A DNA stretch of 64,000 nt from Rhodopseudomonas rhenobacensis (GTDB lineage: Bacteria > Pseudomonadota > Alphaproteobacteria > Rhizobiales > Xanthobacteraceae): positions 58,696 to 122,695 of the forward strand of contig NZ_JACHIH010000011.1 in the NCBI RefSeq assembly GCF_014203125.1, read 5' to 3'. Shown piece by piece: positions 26,795-36,696 of the stretch; the stretch's first letter is position 1, and each line of letters starts with the position of its first letter. The notes beneath the pieces were generated by a model. The model was not told the DNA's origin, did no database searches, and saw only the letters and a program-made list of their open reading frames with translations. Both the position numbers and the translations under genes were made by a program.

Positions 26795-27922
26795 TTAAGC
26801 TTTCGGCTGGAAGTTCGGGTGAATGACGGCGCCGTCCTTGGTCAGCGCGGTGGCCTTCACCAACTCGTCGTCCCACTTCACCGCGAGCGACTTCGACGCC
26901 TTGTCGAACAGCGTTTCGATGAAGGAGAACAGGTTGCGCGCGTACAGGCTCGAGGCCGAAGCCGCGACCCGGCCGGCGACGTTGGTGTAGCCGACGATCT
27001 TGATGCCGCCGACGTCGGTGACCTGACCGGCCACCGCGCCTTCGACGTTGCCGCCGCGCTCGATCGCCAGATCAACCAGCACCGAACCGGGCTTCATCGA
27101 CGCCACCATCTCGGCGGTGACCAGACGCGGCGCGGGACGGCCGGGGATCAACGCGGTGGTGATGATGATGTCCTGCTTCTTGATGTGCTCGGCGGTGAGC
27201 GCGGCCTGCTTGGCCTGATACTCTTTGGACATTTCCTTGGCGTAGCCGCCGGCAGTCTGGGCGTTCTTGAATTCCTCGTCTTCCACCGCGAGGAATTTGG
27301 CGCCGAGACTTTCGACCTGCTCCTTGGTGGCGGGACGCACGTCGGTCGCGGTGACCACGGCGCCGAGCCGGCGCGCGGTGGCGATCGCCTGCAGGCCGGC
27401 GACGCCGACGCCCATCACGAACACCTTGGCGGCGGGAATCGTGCCGGCCGCGGTCATCATCATCGGAAACGCCCGGCCGAAGGCTTCGGCGGCCTCGATC
27501 ACGGCGCGGTAGCCCGCGAGGTTGGCCTGGCTCGACAGCACGTCCATCACCTGCGCGCGGGTGATGCGCGGCATCAGCTCCATCGCGAAGGCCGAGACGC
27601 CGGCGTCGGCGATGGTCTTCAGCGCGGCTTCGTTGCCGTAGGGGTCCATGATGGCGATCACCAGCGCGCCGCGCTTGTAGTTCGCCAGTTCAGAGGCCTC
27701 GGGGCGCTTCACCTTGATGATGATATCGGCGTCCTTCAGCGCGTCGGCGCTGACGGTGGCGCCGACCGCGGTGAATTCCTGATCCGGCAGTCCGGATTTG
27801 ATCCCGGCGCCGGGCTCGATCGCGATATCGATCCCCAACGCCTTGAACTTCTTCACCGTGTCGGGCGTCGCCGCGACCCTCGGTTCAGCAGGATCCAGTT
27901 CTTTCGCAACAGCAATTTTCAT
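26795..27922 (-). CDS. pntAA: NAD(P) transhydrogenase subunit alpha, part 1 (NAD-binding)
   Basis: Soluble domain I subunit of 375 residues. Visible motifs: N-terminal [19 protein letters not shown], the Rossmann site [20 protein letters not shown] (as [13 protein letters not shown]) near residue 168, and the conserved [13 protein letters not shown] near 260. It is close in sequence to alanine dehydrogenase, but the split neighbours pntAB and pntB settle the identity. It sits 75 bases after the small coxIV-like gene. Confidence 0.95.
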   Translation of the reverse strand: MKIAVAKELDPAEPRVAATPDTVKKFKALGIDIAIEPGAGIKSGLPDQEFTAVGATVSADALKDADIIIKVKRPEASELANYKRGALVIAIMDPYGNEAALKTIADAGVSAFAMELMPRITRAQVMDVLSSQANLAGYRAVIEAAEAFGRAFPMMMTAAGTIPAAKVFVMGVGVAGLQAIATARRLGAVVTATDVRPATKEQVESLGAKFLAVEDEEFKNAQTAGGYAKEMSKEYQAKQAALTAEHIKKQDIIITTALIPGRPAPRLVTAEMVASMKPGSVLVDLAIERGGNVEGAVAGQVTDVGGIKIVGYTNVAGRVAASASSLYARNLFSFIETLFDKASKSLAVKWDDELVKATALTKDGAVIHPNFQPKA

Positions 27923-27997
27923 AGAGCCTCCGCCGCGCGGAGCACGCGCGTGAGTGAGCCAATGGGCGCGCCGCTTGGCGGCGCAGTCCGATCGAAA

Positions 27998-28150
27998 TTA
28001 AGTCAGGAAGATTGCCATCAGAGCGACGACGGTGACGACGGCTGCGGAGCCGTATTTCACCAGCTTGATGAAGCCTTCATAGGTCTGCTCGTGGGCGACA
28101 TAGTCGTTGCCGTCGGCAGCGGTGTAGGCGACGTCGTGGTGCTCAGCCAT
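27998..28150 (-). CDS. aa3-type cytochrome c oxidase subunit IV-like peptide
   Basis: A 50-residue gene starting MAEHHDVAYTAADGNDYVA and ending VVTVVALMAIFLT. A hydrophilic head with HEQTYEGFIKLVKYG is followed by one membrane helix. This is the bacterial COX4_pro_2 pattern (subunit IV of Paracoccus-type aa3 oxidase). It begins the transhydrogenase operon here, away from any oxidase genes, so it may serve either complex. Upstream bases 28151-28425 carry no gene and should hold the operon promoter. Confidence 0.82.
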   Translation of the reverse strand: MAEHHDVAYTAADGNDYVAHEQTYEGFIKLVKYGSAAVVTVVALMAIFLT

Positions 28151-28425
28151 CGATCTCTCCGGACAATGTTCGAGAAGCGTGTGTGCAATTAGCGCAATCT
28201 TATTGCGAGAGCAACGGCGCCCGCGGCAGATCCCCTAACCCATTTTGGTTCATTCGAAAGTCTAGCGCGCATTCGCCGCGCGCGGCAGTGATTTCGTGGA
28301 TAACATCCCAGCCGCCAAAGGGTTTTCGCGATACGAAAGGATCGCGCGATTTCTGCGGCCGGTCAGTGGGGCGGCTTCGAGGCGCAGGGTTTTTGCCAGG
28401 CGTTAGCAACCACGGCGCGAAAGAC

Positions 28426-28818
28426 TCAGGACGGCCAATTGTCGCGGATCCAGCGCGTCAGGCTCTGCTCGGAGACCTCGCCGGCGGCGAGCGAGAGAAT
28501 GATCTCGGTCGCCTGACCTGGATCGGGCGCAAAACCGATATCGTTGACGCGCAGAAATACCATCATCGCCTGGAAGGCGATGCGCTTGTTGCCATCGACG
28601 AAGGCGTGGTTACGGGCAAGACCATAGGCATAGGCCGCCGCCAGCGCCGCCATATCGGTTTCGCCGTAATGCCATTGATTGACCGGCCGCAACACCGCCG
28701 ATTCCAGCAGGCCGCGGTCACGAATCCCTTCGGGACCGCCAAACACCGCCAATTGCTCGGCGTGCATGTCGATGACTTCGTCGACATCGAGCCACAGCGG
28801 CTCAACGGGCGCGCTCAT
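28426..28818 (-). CDS. doc: Doc-type (Fic-fold) toxin
   Basis: Death-on-curing toxin of 130 residues. The Fic-fold motif HAFVDGNKR is present near residue 71, matching the Doc consensus HxFx(D/N)xNKR. The N-terminal VDEVIDMHAEQLAVFGGPEG and GIRDRGLLESAVLRP segment is typical of the family. Doc phosphorylates elongation factor Tu and stops translation. Its start overlaps the AbrB-type antitoxin gene by 4 bases (ATGA). Confidence 0.93.
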   Translation of the reverse strand: MSAPVEPLWLDVDEVIDMHAEQLAVFGGPEGIRDRGLLESAVLRPVNQWHYGETDMAALAAAYAYGLARNHAFVDGNKRIAFQAMMVFLRVNDIGFAPDPGQATEIILSLAAGEVSEQSLTRWIRDNWPS

Positions 28819-29075
28819 TTGGCCAGGGCCGCCAAGGTATCGCGATAGTCGTGCATAACTTGGCGAGCGATTTCCATCGTTCGCGCATGTTTCGGATTGA
28901 ACGGCGACAGCCGCAAACTGCCATCGGGCTGCTCGACCGGGTAGAACTTGTCGCCTTCTTTCAAATTGAGCCGTGCGAGCAGCTCTTTCGGCAGAATCAC
29001 GCCGACCGAATTGCCGATCTTGCGGATCTGCAGCGCGGTGCTTTCGATTTTGAGATCGCGGGCAGCTTCGTTCAT
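28815..29075 (-). CDS. AbrB/MazE-type antitoxin
   Basis: Antitoxin of 86 residues with a SpoVT-AbrB swapped-hairpin domain: LQIRKIGNSVGVILPKELLA followed by LNLKEGDKFYPVEQPDG. The C-terminal helix (HARTMEIARQVMHDYRDTLA) probably blocks the Doc toxin encoded next. Start chosen at ATG 29075, with ggagg 8 bases upstream; an ATG 9 bases earlier is possible. Doc is classically paired with Phd; AbrB-type partners for Doc are known. A palindrome 15 bases upstream should be its operator. Confidence 0.9.
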   Translation of the reverse strand: MNEAARDLKIESTALQIRKIGNSVGVILPKELLARLNLKEGDKFYPVEQPDGSLRLSPFNPKHARTMEIARQVMHDYRDTLAALAK

Positions 29076-29089
29076 GGCCAACACCTCCG

Positions 29090-29105
29090 TTATACAGATG
29101 TATAA
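29090..29105. promoter_or_regulatory. Palindromic operator/promoter of the AbrB-Doc module
   Basis: TTATAC and GTATAA flank AGAT, a perfect 6-bp inverted repeat centred about 22 bases before the antitoxin start. On the minus strand it also supplies a -10-like element. AbrB-type antitoxins repress their own promoters through such sites; binding here is inferred. Confidence 0.6.
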
Positions 29106-29135
29106 CGCCGTTAAAGGCTCCGTTCAACAAATGTT

Positions 29136-31799
29136 TTACATGGCCTTTGACGCCGCCCCCGCCCCCGCTCCCGCCCCCGCTCCTGCGCCGGCCGCTGGCG
29201 CGACGCCGAGCCCGAGCGCGGCGCGGACCTCGGCCACGGTCTTGTTTCCGGCATCGCCGAATTTCGTCACCACCGGCGGGCCGACGTCGCTCGCCACGCT
29301 GACGTCGTCGCCGCCGCTCAGCAAGCCGTTGGCGATGTGGAAGCCGAGCGCGCGATAGACTTCGAACTGCTCCTCGCTGAAGAACTGGTCGCTGGTCGCC
29401 TCGTGCGGAAACTGCGCGTAGCGCCTCGCGTAATCGCGGACGTAATCGTTCTCGTCGCCGCTCAGCGATGATTTGAGGTAGAGCAGATATCCCCTTTCGC
29501 CGCCGCCATAGTCGATGATGCCGATCGCGACATGCGGCCCCGGATGCTCGACGGGCGGCGGGGTCGGCGGCTTGCCGGCGTTGACCGCCATCCATGCCAG
29601 CGTCGCGGCCTGGATCGGCGTCCACGGCAGATAAATGCGAATCCCGAGATCGATCCGCGCGTAGCGCTGCAACTTCACCAGCGAGGGAAAATGCATCGCG
29701 CTGTCGGCCTCGGCGTCGACCGCGATGATCAGCCGGCATTGCCGGCGCAGCAATTCGTAGATGCCGAGATTTTCGATGTGGCCGCCGTCGGTCAGGTACA
29801 CCTCGTCGCTGTTCTCGTAGAGCCGGCCGGAAATTTCCGACCACAGATAGCGCGTGGTGCGGTGCGACGGCGTCCAGCCGCCGGGCTGCGCCGCCGCGGC
29901 GCCCGATCCGGCGGGCGCAAAGAACCTCGGGTTCTTCAGCCAATAGCCGAGCCGGATGTTAAGCAGCGCCAGCGTCGGCGTCAGCGGCCGGATGGTCTTG
30001 GAGCCCATATTCGCCGACGCCGCGGCACCGGAGATCGCCATCGCGGTGGCGAGATCGAGTTCGGGCGAAGCTGCCTCGAGCTGCTCGGTCGGCGCGTAAT
30101 GCGTGGCCTGGCTGCCGATCCAGTGTTTCGAGAACACGAAGAAATCGGCATTGCGGCCGCGGCGGTTGGCGAAGTCGGAGCCCTGGATGTTGAGCGCGGC
30201 GTTGATCAGGTGATACGGCGCGTCGGCGGCCGACAGCGCACTGAGCCGCATCTTGTCGACTTCGGCGAAGTCGCGGCCCTGATCGCGGCTCACCTCGTTG
30301 GCCCGCGGCTTGGCGCCCGGGCGCTGGCTTGGATCGAACAGGAAGGCGCGGCCGAGCCGGTCGCGGTACAGCCGGTGCAGCGAATTGGCGTTCGGCGCCA
30401 GCGGCCAGGAGAGCAGAAATACCAGCGCCGCGACCGCCGCATATAACGCCGGCATCAGGTGGCCCTCCGGCACCAAGCTGGGAATGAACTTCGAGAGCCA
30501 GATCAGCCAGATCGGCGTATGCGCCCAAGCCTGCGGCGACGACGGATCCGCGAGGGGCTTCGCCGCCGCGGCGCAGCGGCTGGCGTCGTCGGGTTGCAGG
30601 CTGCCCTGCAGCGTCGCGGTGGACGCGCCATCGGGCTGCTGGAGTTTCACGGTGGCAGAGATCGCGGTCTGCGGACAGCGCACCTCTTCCGCCACCCGCT
30701 TGCCGTCATTGGCGATCGCCCAATAGCTCAGATAGAGATACGCCACCCAGATGATCAGCGGCAGCGCCAATCCGGCGACCCACACCGCGAGCTTGATGCC
30801 CTTGGCGCCGGCCTGCGCGACAAGGCTCGACCCCGCGGTGGCGCTGTTGAGAAACGCGCCGATCTGGCGCTGGAACGCCACCACCAGCGCGGTGACCGGC
30901 GCCGCGGCGGCGGCCAGCGTCTTCACCCAGCCTGTGAACAGCCCCAACACCAGCCCGCTGGCGCTGGCATTGCCGTGATCGGCGATTTCGAACATGCCTT
31001 CGATCACGAAGGGCTGGAATTCCATGAACGCGATCGCCACGAACAGCACCAGGAAGATCCAGCCGGCGCGGTCCAGCCAGCCCAACCGCGACGCCAGCCA
31101 CGGCAGCGAGCGCAGGATTGCCCACAGCAGGAACAATCCGAGCAGCGTCAGCCCGACCACCAGCGTCAGGCCGAAGCTCTGCGTCAGATAGCGACTGAGG
31201 TCGATGCCGAAGAAATCCGATTTGTCGAGCAAGGAGCGCTTCGGGTTGGTCCACGCGGTGAACGCGGCCAGAAAGAGCAGCACCGGCACCACGAAGGACG
31301 AATTCGCCACCAGCCCGCGCAGGATGATCGCCGACGCGCTCAACACGTCGCGGAAGCCGCGCGGAATCAGATAGTTCGAATAGTTGCGCAGATGCCCGAC
31401 CGCCGGCGTATCGCTGATGTCGGTCGCGGGGGCCGAGCCCGCGATCGGCGTCGGGCCGCCGCCGAACACGAAGGATTTGGTGCGGGTCAGCGTCGCCGAC
31501 AGCGAACTGCCGAGATAGCCGCCGCCGGACACCGTCGACAGATAGTCGATCCGCGACAACAGGCCCTGATTGTTCAGCGCCTGCACCACGCCGAGACAAA
31601 CCGACGCCGAGCGGATGCCGCCGCCGGACAACGCCAGGCCGACGGCGTCGAGGGGCTTGCCGGGGGCCGGCGTCGCGAGCTTCCGCGAGGGGTCGCGCCG
31701 GGTGTTGATGGCGTCGACTTCCTTGGCGAACACGCCGTGGAATTTTTCACGCCACGGCTGTTCGCCGGCGTCTGCATTGGGCTCAACCTGATCATCCAT
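29136..31799 (-). CDS. Patatin-like phospholipase with central membrane domain
   Basis: Protein of 887 residues. The patatin fold is split: oxyanion hole GGGIRSA near residue 59 and nucleophile Ser 91 in STVSGGGYLG at the front, and the catalytic Asp in LTDGGHIENLGIYELL towards the C-terminus. Between them, residues 150-460 contain about five to six hydrophobic segments, so the lipase is tied to the inner membrane. The C-terminus is a low-complexity Ala-Gly repeat (AGAGAGAGAGA). Start chosen at MDDQVEPN, with ggagg upstream. It likely cleaves acyl chains from membrane lipids. Confidence 0.88.
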   Translation of the reverse strand: MDDQVEPNADAGEQPWREKFHGVFAKEVDAINTRRDPSRKLATPAPGKPLDAVGLALSGGGIRSASVCLGVVQALNNQGLLSRIDYLSTVSGGGYLGSSLSATLTRTKSFVFGGGPTPIAGSAPATDISDTPAVGHLRNYSNYLIPRGFRDVLSASAIILRGLVANSSFVVPVLLFLAAFTAWTNPKRSLLDKSDFFGIDLSRYLTQSFGLTLVVGLTLLGLFLLWAILRSLPWLASRLGWLDRAGWIFLVLFVAIAFMEFQPFVIEGMFEIADHGNASASGLVLGLFTGWVKTLAAAAAPVTALVVAFQRQIGAFLNSATAGSSLVAQAGAKGIKLAVWVAGLALPLIIWVAYLYLSYWAIANDGKRVAEEVRCPQTAISATVKLQQPDGASTATLQGSLQPDDASRCAAAAKPLADPSSPQAWAHTPIWLIWLSKFIPSLVPEGHLMPALYAAVAALVFLLSWPLAPNANSLHRLYRDRLGRAFLFDPSQRPGAKPRANEVSRDQGRDFAEVDKMRLSALSAADAPYHLINAALNIQGSDFANRRGRNADFFVFSKHWIGSQATHYAPTEQLEAASPELDLATAMAISGAAASANMGSKTIRPLTPTLALLNIRLGYWLKNPRFFAPAGSGAAAAQPGGWTPSHRTTRYLWSEISGRLYENSDEVYLTDGGHIENLGIYELLRRQCRLIIAVDAEADSAMHFPSLVKLQRYARIDLGIRIYLPWTPIQAATLAWMAVNAGKPPTPPPVEHPGPHVAIGIIDYGGGERGYLLYLKSSLSGDENDYVRDYARRYAQFPHEATSDQFFSEEQFEVYRALGFHIANGLLSGGDDVSVASDVGPPVVTKFGDAGNKTVAEVRAALGLGVAPAAGAGAGAGAGAGAASKAM

Positions 31800-31884
31800 G
31801 ACCGCCTCCCCTGCAGGCGCCATGGTAGACTCAACTGTTAGTTGACCTCAAGCCGCGATGCGAGGCGTCGCGCTTGCTAAGCCT

Positions 31885-33861
31885 TTACCCCATTGCCTCC
31901 AACTCATCGATCATACCGGCGATCACCGACAGCCCGCCGTCCCAGAAGGTCGGATCGCGGGCGTCGAGCCCGAACGGCTTCAGCAGCTCTGAGTAATGCT
32001 TGGTGCCACCGGCGCTGAGCATCGCCAGATAGCGCTCGGCGAAGCCGTCCTGGGCGTGCTCGTAAACCGCGTAGAGCGAGTTCACCAGGCAATCCCCAAA
32101 GGCGTAAGCGTAGACGTAGAACGGCGAATGGATGAAGTGCGGGATGTACATCCAAAAATTCTCGTAGCCCGGCTTGATGTCGATCGCCGGCCCCAAGCTC
32201 TCGCTCTGCACGCTGAGCCAGAGCTCGCCGATCCGCTCGGCGGTGAGCTCGCCGTTGCGGCGTTCGGTGTGGATCGCGCGCTCGAACGAGTAGAACGCGA
32301 TCTGCCGCACCACGGTATTGATCATGTCCTCGACCTTGCCGGCCAAGAGCGCCTGGCGCTGCTTGGCGCTCCTGGTCTGCGCCAACAGCCGCTTGAAGGT
32401 CAGCATTTCGCCGAACACGCTCGCGGTCTCCGCCAGCGTCAGCGGCGTCGGCGCCATCAAGGCGCCGTTCTTGGCGGCGAGCACCTGGTGCACGCCGTGG
32501 CCGAGCTCGTGGGCGAGCGTCATCACGTCGCGCGGCTTGCCCTGGTAGTTCATCAGCACATAGGGATGCGCCGAGGGCGTGGTCGGATGCGAGAACGCGC
32601 CCGGCGCCTTGCCGGGCCGCACCGGCGCGTCGATCCAGCGGTCGGTGAAGAACCGTTCGGCGATCTTCGCCATCTCCGGCGAGAACGCCGTGTAGGCGGT
32701 CAGCACCATATCCTTGGCGTCGGGCCAGCCGATCGTGCCGGTGGCGGCGAACGGCAGCGGCGCGTTGCGGTCCCAATGCGCCAATTGCTTCTTGCCGAAC
32801 CAGCGCGCCTTCAGCGCGTAGTAGCGATGCGACAGCTTCGGATAGGCGGCGCGCACCGAGGCCACCAGCGCGTCGACCACCTCGCGCTCGACGCGGTTGG
32901 CGAGATGCCGGGCGTCGGCGACGTCCTCGAAGCCGCGCCAGCGGTCGGAGATTTCCTTGTCCTTGGCGAGCGTATTGGTGATCAGCGCGAAGGTGCGCTC
33001 GTTGGCCTTGAAGGTCTTGGCCAGCGCCTGACCCGCGGCCTTGCGCTTTTTGGGATCGCGGTCCTGCAGCAGCGTCAGCGTCGGCTCGATCGCCAGCTCC
33101 TTGCCGCCGAGCTTGAAGCGCAGCGCCGAGATGGTCTGGTCGAACAAGCGGTTGAAGGCGCCGTAGCCGGTCTGGGATTTTTCGTGGAACAGCTGCTCGA
33201 TGCGGTCCTCGAGCTGATACGGCTTGTCCTTGCGGCTGTCCTCGATCCACGGCCGGTAATGCCCGAGTTCGGGAGCCTGCATCGCGCGCTCGATCACCGC
33301 GTCGTCGACCCGGTTGAGTTCGAGCGCGAAGAACAACAGATGCACCGAGGCCGCGGTCAGCCGCTCGGAGACGTCGCCGTAGAACTTCGACAATTTCGGA
33401 TCGACGCTGTCGCCGGCGTGAATGAGGCCCGCATACGAGGCCAGCCGGCCGGCGAGGTCGTCGATCGCCTCATAGCGCTGCACCGCTTCGGCGAGCCAGA
33501 CCCCGCCGCTGTCCTTGGCGGTCTCCTCGGCGAGCTTGCCCTTGTAGTCGTGCTCGAAGGCGATGCAGTCGGCGTCGATCTTGTCGAGATCGCGCGCCAC
33601 CTCCGGCGCATCGATGCTCGTATAGAGGTCGGCCAAATTCCATTCCGGCAGCGACGCGGTCTTGACCGCAGCGGCCTTGGCCCGCGTCGGCTTGCCCGGC
33701 GCAGCCTTGCCGGGCTTCGACTTGGTCGGCTTGGACTTGGTCGGCTTCGACTTGGTCGGCGCGGCGTTGGCTTGCGGCTTGCGGCTTTGGGTCTTCGCAG
33801 TCGTGCCGGCGGCCGGTTTGCGGGAGGACTTGGTGGCTCGGGAGGTCGCTGCTTTGGCCAT
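31885..33861 (-). CDS. pepF: Oligoendopeptidase F (M3 zinc metallopeptidase)
   Basis: Cytosolic peptidase of 658 residues that trims oligopeptides. The zinc site HELGH (TLAHELGHGVHQVL) is near residue 454, with the third ligand Glu in LAETASVFGEM about 30 residues later. Residues 1-75 are an added Lys/Pro/Ala/Thr-rich tail with repeated PTKSK units, disordered and strongly basic; the conserved part begins at LPEWNLADLYTSID. Start chosen at ATG 33861 with aaagag upstream; 12 further codons upstream are open. Confidence 0.93.
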   Translation of the reverse strand: MAKAATSRATKSSRKPAAGTTAKTQSRKPQANAAPTKSKPTKSKPTKSKPGKAAPGKPTRAKAAAVKTASLPEWNLADLYTSIDAPEVARDLDKIDADCIAFEHDYKGKLAEETAKDSGGVWLAEAVQRYEAIDDLAGRLASYAGLIHAGDSVDPKLSKFYGDVSERLTAASVHLLFFALELNRVDDAVIERAMQAPELGHYRPWIEDSRKDKPYQLEDRIEQLFHEKSQTGYGAFNRLFDQTISALRFKLGGKELAIEPTLTLLQDRDPKKRKAAGQALAKTFKANERTFALITNTLAKDKEISDRWRGFEDVADARHLANRVEREVVDALVASVRAAYPKLSHRYYALKARWFGKKQLAHWDRNAPLPFAATGTIGWPDAKDMVLTAYTAFSPEMAKIAERFFTDRWIDAPVRPGKAPGAFSHPTTPSAHPYVLMNYQGKPRDVMTLAHELGHGVHQVLAAKNGALMAPTPLTLAETASVFGEMLTFKRLLAQTRSAKQRQALLAGKVEDMINTVVRQIAFYSFERAIHTERRNGELTAERIGELWLSVQSESLGPAIDIKPGYENFWMYIPHFIHSPFYVYAYAFGDCLVNSLYAVYEHAQDGFAERYLAMLSAGGTKHYSELLKPFGLDARDPTFWDGGLSVIAGMIDELEAMG

Positions 33862-34111
33862 GGGCTCTTTCAAAAAATTGCGCGTCCAATCAGGCAAACG
33901 CTACTAGCTGGGACGATAGCAGGGCAAGCGCCTGTTTGAAGGCGCTGCGCCGGCAGCATTGTGATGCCGGCAGCGTTGCGGCGGAGTGACACCCTGCGAC
34001 AAGGCAACGCGGCCGGCGGATTTCACGTTGAATCCGCCGCGGCAAGCGGATATTTGCTTGGCACATGGAACTCGCGCTGCACTGCGCGATTGAGCAAGCG
34101 CGTCTAGGACC

Positions 34112-34170
34112 GGGCCCCTCTGGCAGTTCAAGCGAACTGTGATGTCGGACAGGACGTTCACAGAGAGGCC
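34112..34170 (+). ncRNA. Candidate structured 5' leader of the TerC gene
   Basis: Just before the TerC start, GGGCCCCTCTG (34112-34122) pairs with CAGAGAGGCCC (34160-34170 region) with one mismatch. It encloses a perfect hairpin CAGTTC/GAACTG (34124-34139) and a second arm (TGA..GTC with GAC..TCA, 34140-34160). The right arm of the outer stem covers the probable ribosome site agagagg. This is the layout of a three-way-junction riboswitch. It does not show the yybP-ykoY manganese consensus. Inferred from pairing only. Confidence 0.4.
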
Positions 34171-34172
34171 CG

Positions 34173-34832
34173 ATGGAAGAATTCCTGACGATTTTCACGC
34201 CCGAGGGCCTGTCGGCGCTCGCCCAGGTCATCATGATCGACCTGGTGCTCGCCGGCGACAACGCCGTGGTGATCGGCCTGGCCGCCGCCGGCCTGCCGAA
34301 AGAGCAGCGCGGCAAGGCGATCCTGATCGGCATCGTCGCCGCCACCGTGCTGCGCATCCTGTTTGCCAGCGTCACCGTGCAATTGCTGCAGATCATCGGC
34401 CTGCTGCTGGCCGGCGGCGTGCTGCTGTTGTGGGTGTGCTGGAAGATGTGGCGCGAGCTGCGCAGCCAGTCGCATCACGACGCCGACGCGCTCGACGCCA
34501 TCAATGGCGACACCGCCCCCGGCGCGCCGCGCAAAACGCTTCGCCAGGCGGTGTGGCAGATCACGCTCGCCGACATCTCGATGTCGCTCGACAACGTGCT
34601 GGCGGTCGCCGGTGCCGCGCGCGAGCACCCGATCATCCTGGTGTTCGGGCTGGCGCTGTCGATCGCCCTGATGGGCCTCGCCGCTTCCTTCATCGCCAAA
34701 CTTCTGCAGAAGCATCGCTGGATCGCCTATGTGGGCTTCGTCATCATTCTCTATGTGGCGCTCGACATGTGTTACCGCGGCGTGCTGGAAATCTGGCCCG
34801 ACGCGGTGACGCGGTTGCTCGCGCTGTTCTGA
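34173..34832 (+). CDS. TerC/Alx-family integral membrane protein
   Basis: Protein of 219 residues with about seven helices. The two conserved Asp-Asn sites of the TerC family are present: IDLVLAGDNAVVIGLAA near residue 23, and LADISMSLDNVLAVAGAA near residue 130. They lie in membrane and are thought to bind metal ions. Members are linked to manganese efflux (Alx, MntX-like) or tellurite resistance. The gene is single, with a foldable leader upstream and a palindrome after its stop. Confidence 0.88.
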   Translation: MEEFLTIFTPEGLSALAQVIMIDLVLAGDNAVVIGLAAAGLPKEQRGKAILIGIVAATVLRILFASVTVQLLQIIGLLLAGGVLLLWVCWKMWRELRSQSHHDADALDAINGDTAPGAPRKTLRQAVWQITLADISMSLDNVLAVAGAAREHPIILVFGLALSIALMGLAASFIAKLLQKHRWIAYVGFVIILYVALDMCYRGVLEIWPDAVTRLLALF

Positions 34833-34846
34833 GCGATTCAATTTAC

Positions 34847-34862
34847 CAAGCGTTAACGCTTG
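34847..34862. promoter_or_regulatory. 16-bp perfect palindrome with CtrA-like half-sites
   Basis: CAAGCGTTAACGCTTG is its own reverse complement and lies between the TerC stop and the sigma-54 regulator start, 53 bases before the latter. It overlaps TTTA-N7-TTAAC (34842-34857), one mismatch from a CtrA box. It could be a dimer operator for the downstream gene. Confidence 0.45.
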
Positions 34863-34914
34863 CGCGACCATGGTGGCCCAATTCGGGACAATTCGCCTTG
34901 GGGTGTGAGTGAGA

Positions 34915-36417
<1,503 letters not shown>

Positions 36418-36696
36418 GGACAACGCTGCAGATTTTCGCCCGAGCGAGGCTGCGGCATGGAACATTTGAACCGTTGCCGGCCGGTGACAGACAAAGCCAC
36501 AGCCGCGTGGCAAAAACCTCGGGACGCTTGTCTCGAAGTTTCTTGTCAGTTTGTCGTGAGGATCTCTGCGCCGCGCTGGCCGCTTCGGCGGGGTGTGGTA
36601 ATCCTTGATGAATCACAGCGGCCCGCCGCGGCTGTCAGCAACGTTCAATAGCGAGGAACTGTCCATCACGGGCAGCTCACCCAAGGGGTGCGATGA

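Noticed and set aside
29136..31799. CBASS or retron-type defence operon containing the membrane patatin
   Set aside because: No cyclic-oligonucleotide synthase, reverse transcriptase or sensor gene adjoins; only a Doc module is nearby.
34040..34172. yybP-ykoY manganese riboswitch before the TerC gene
   Set aside because: The conserved loop sequences of that class are not found, although the region folds; kept only as an unclassified structured leader.
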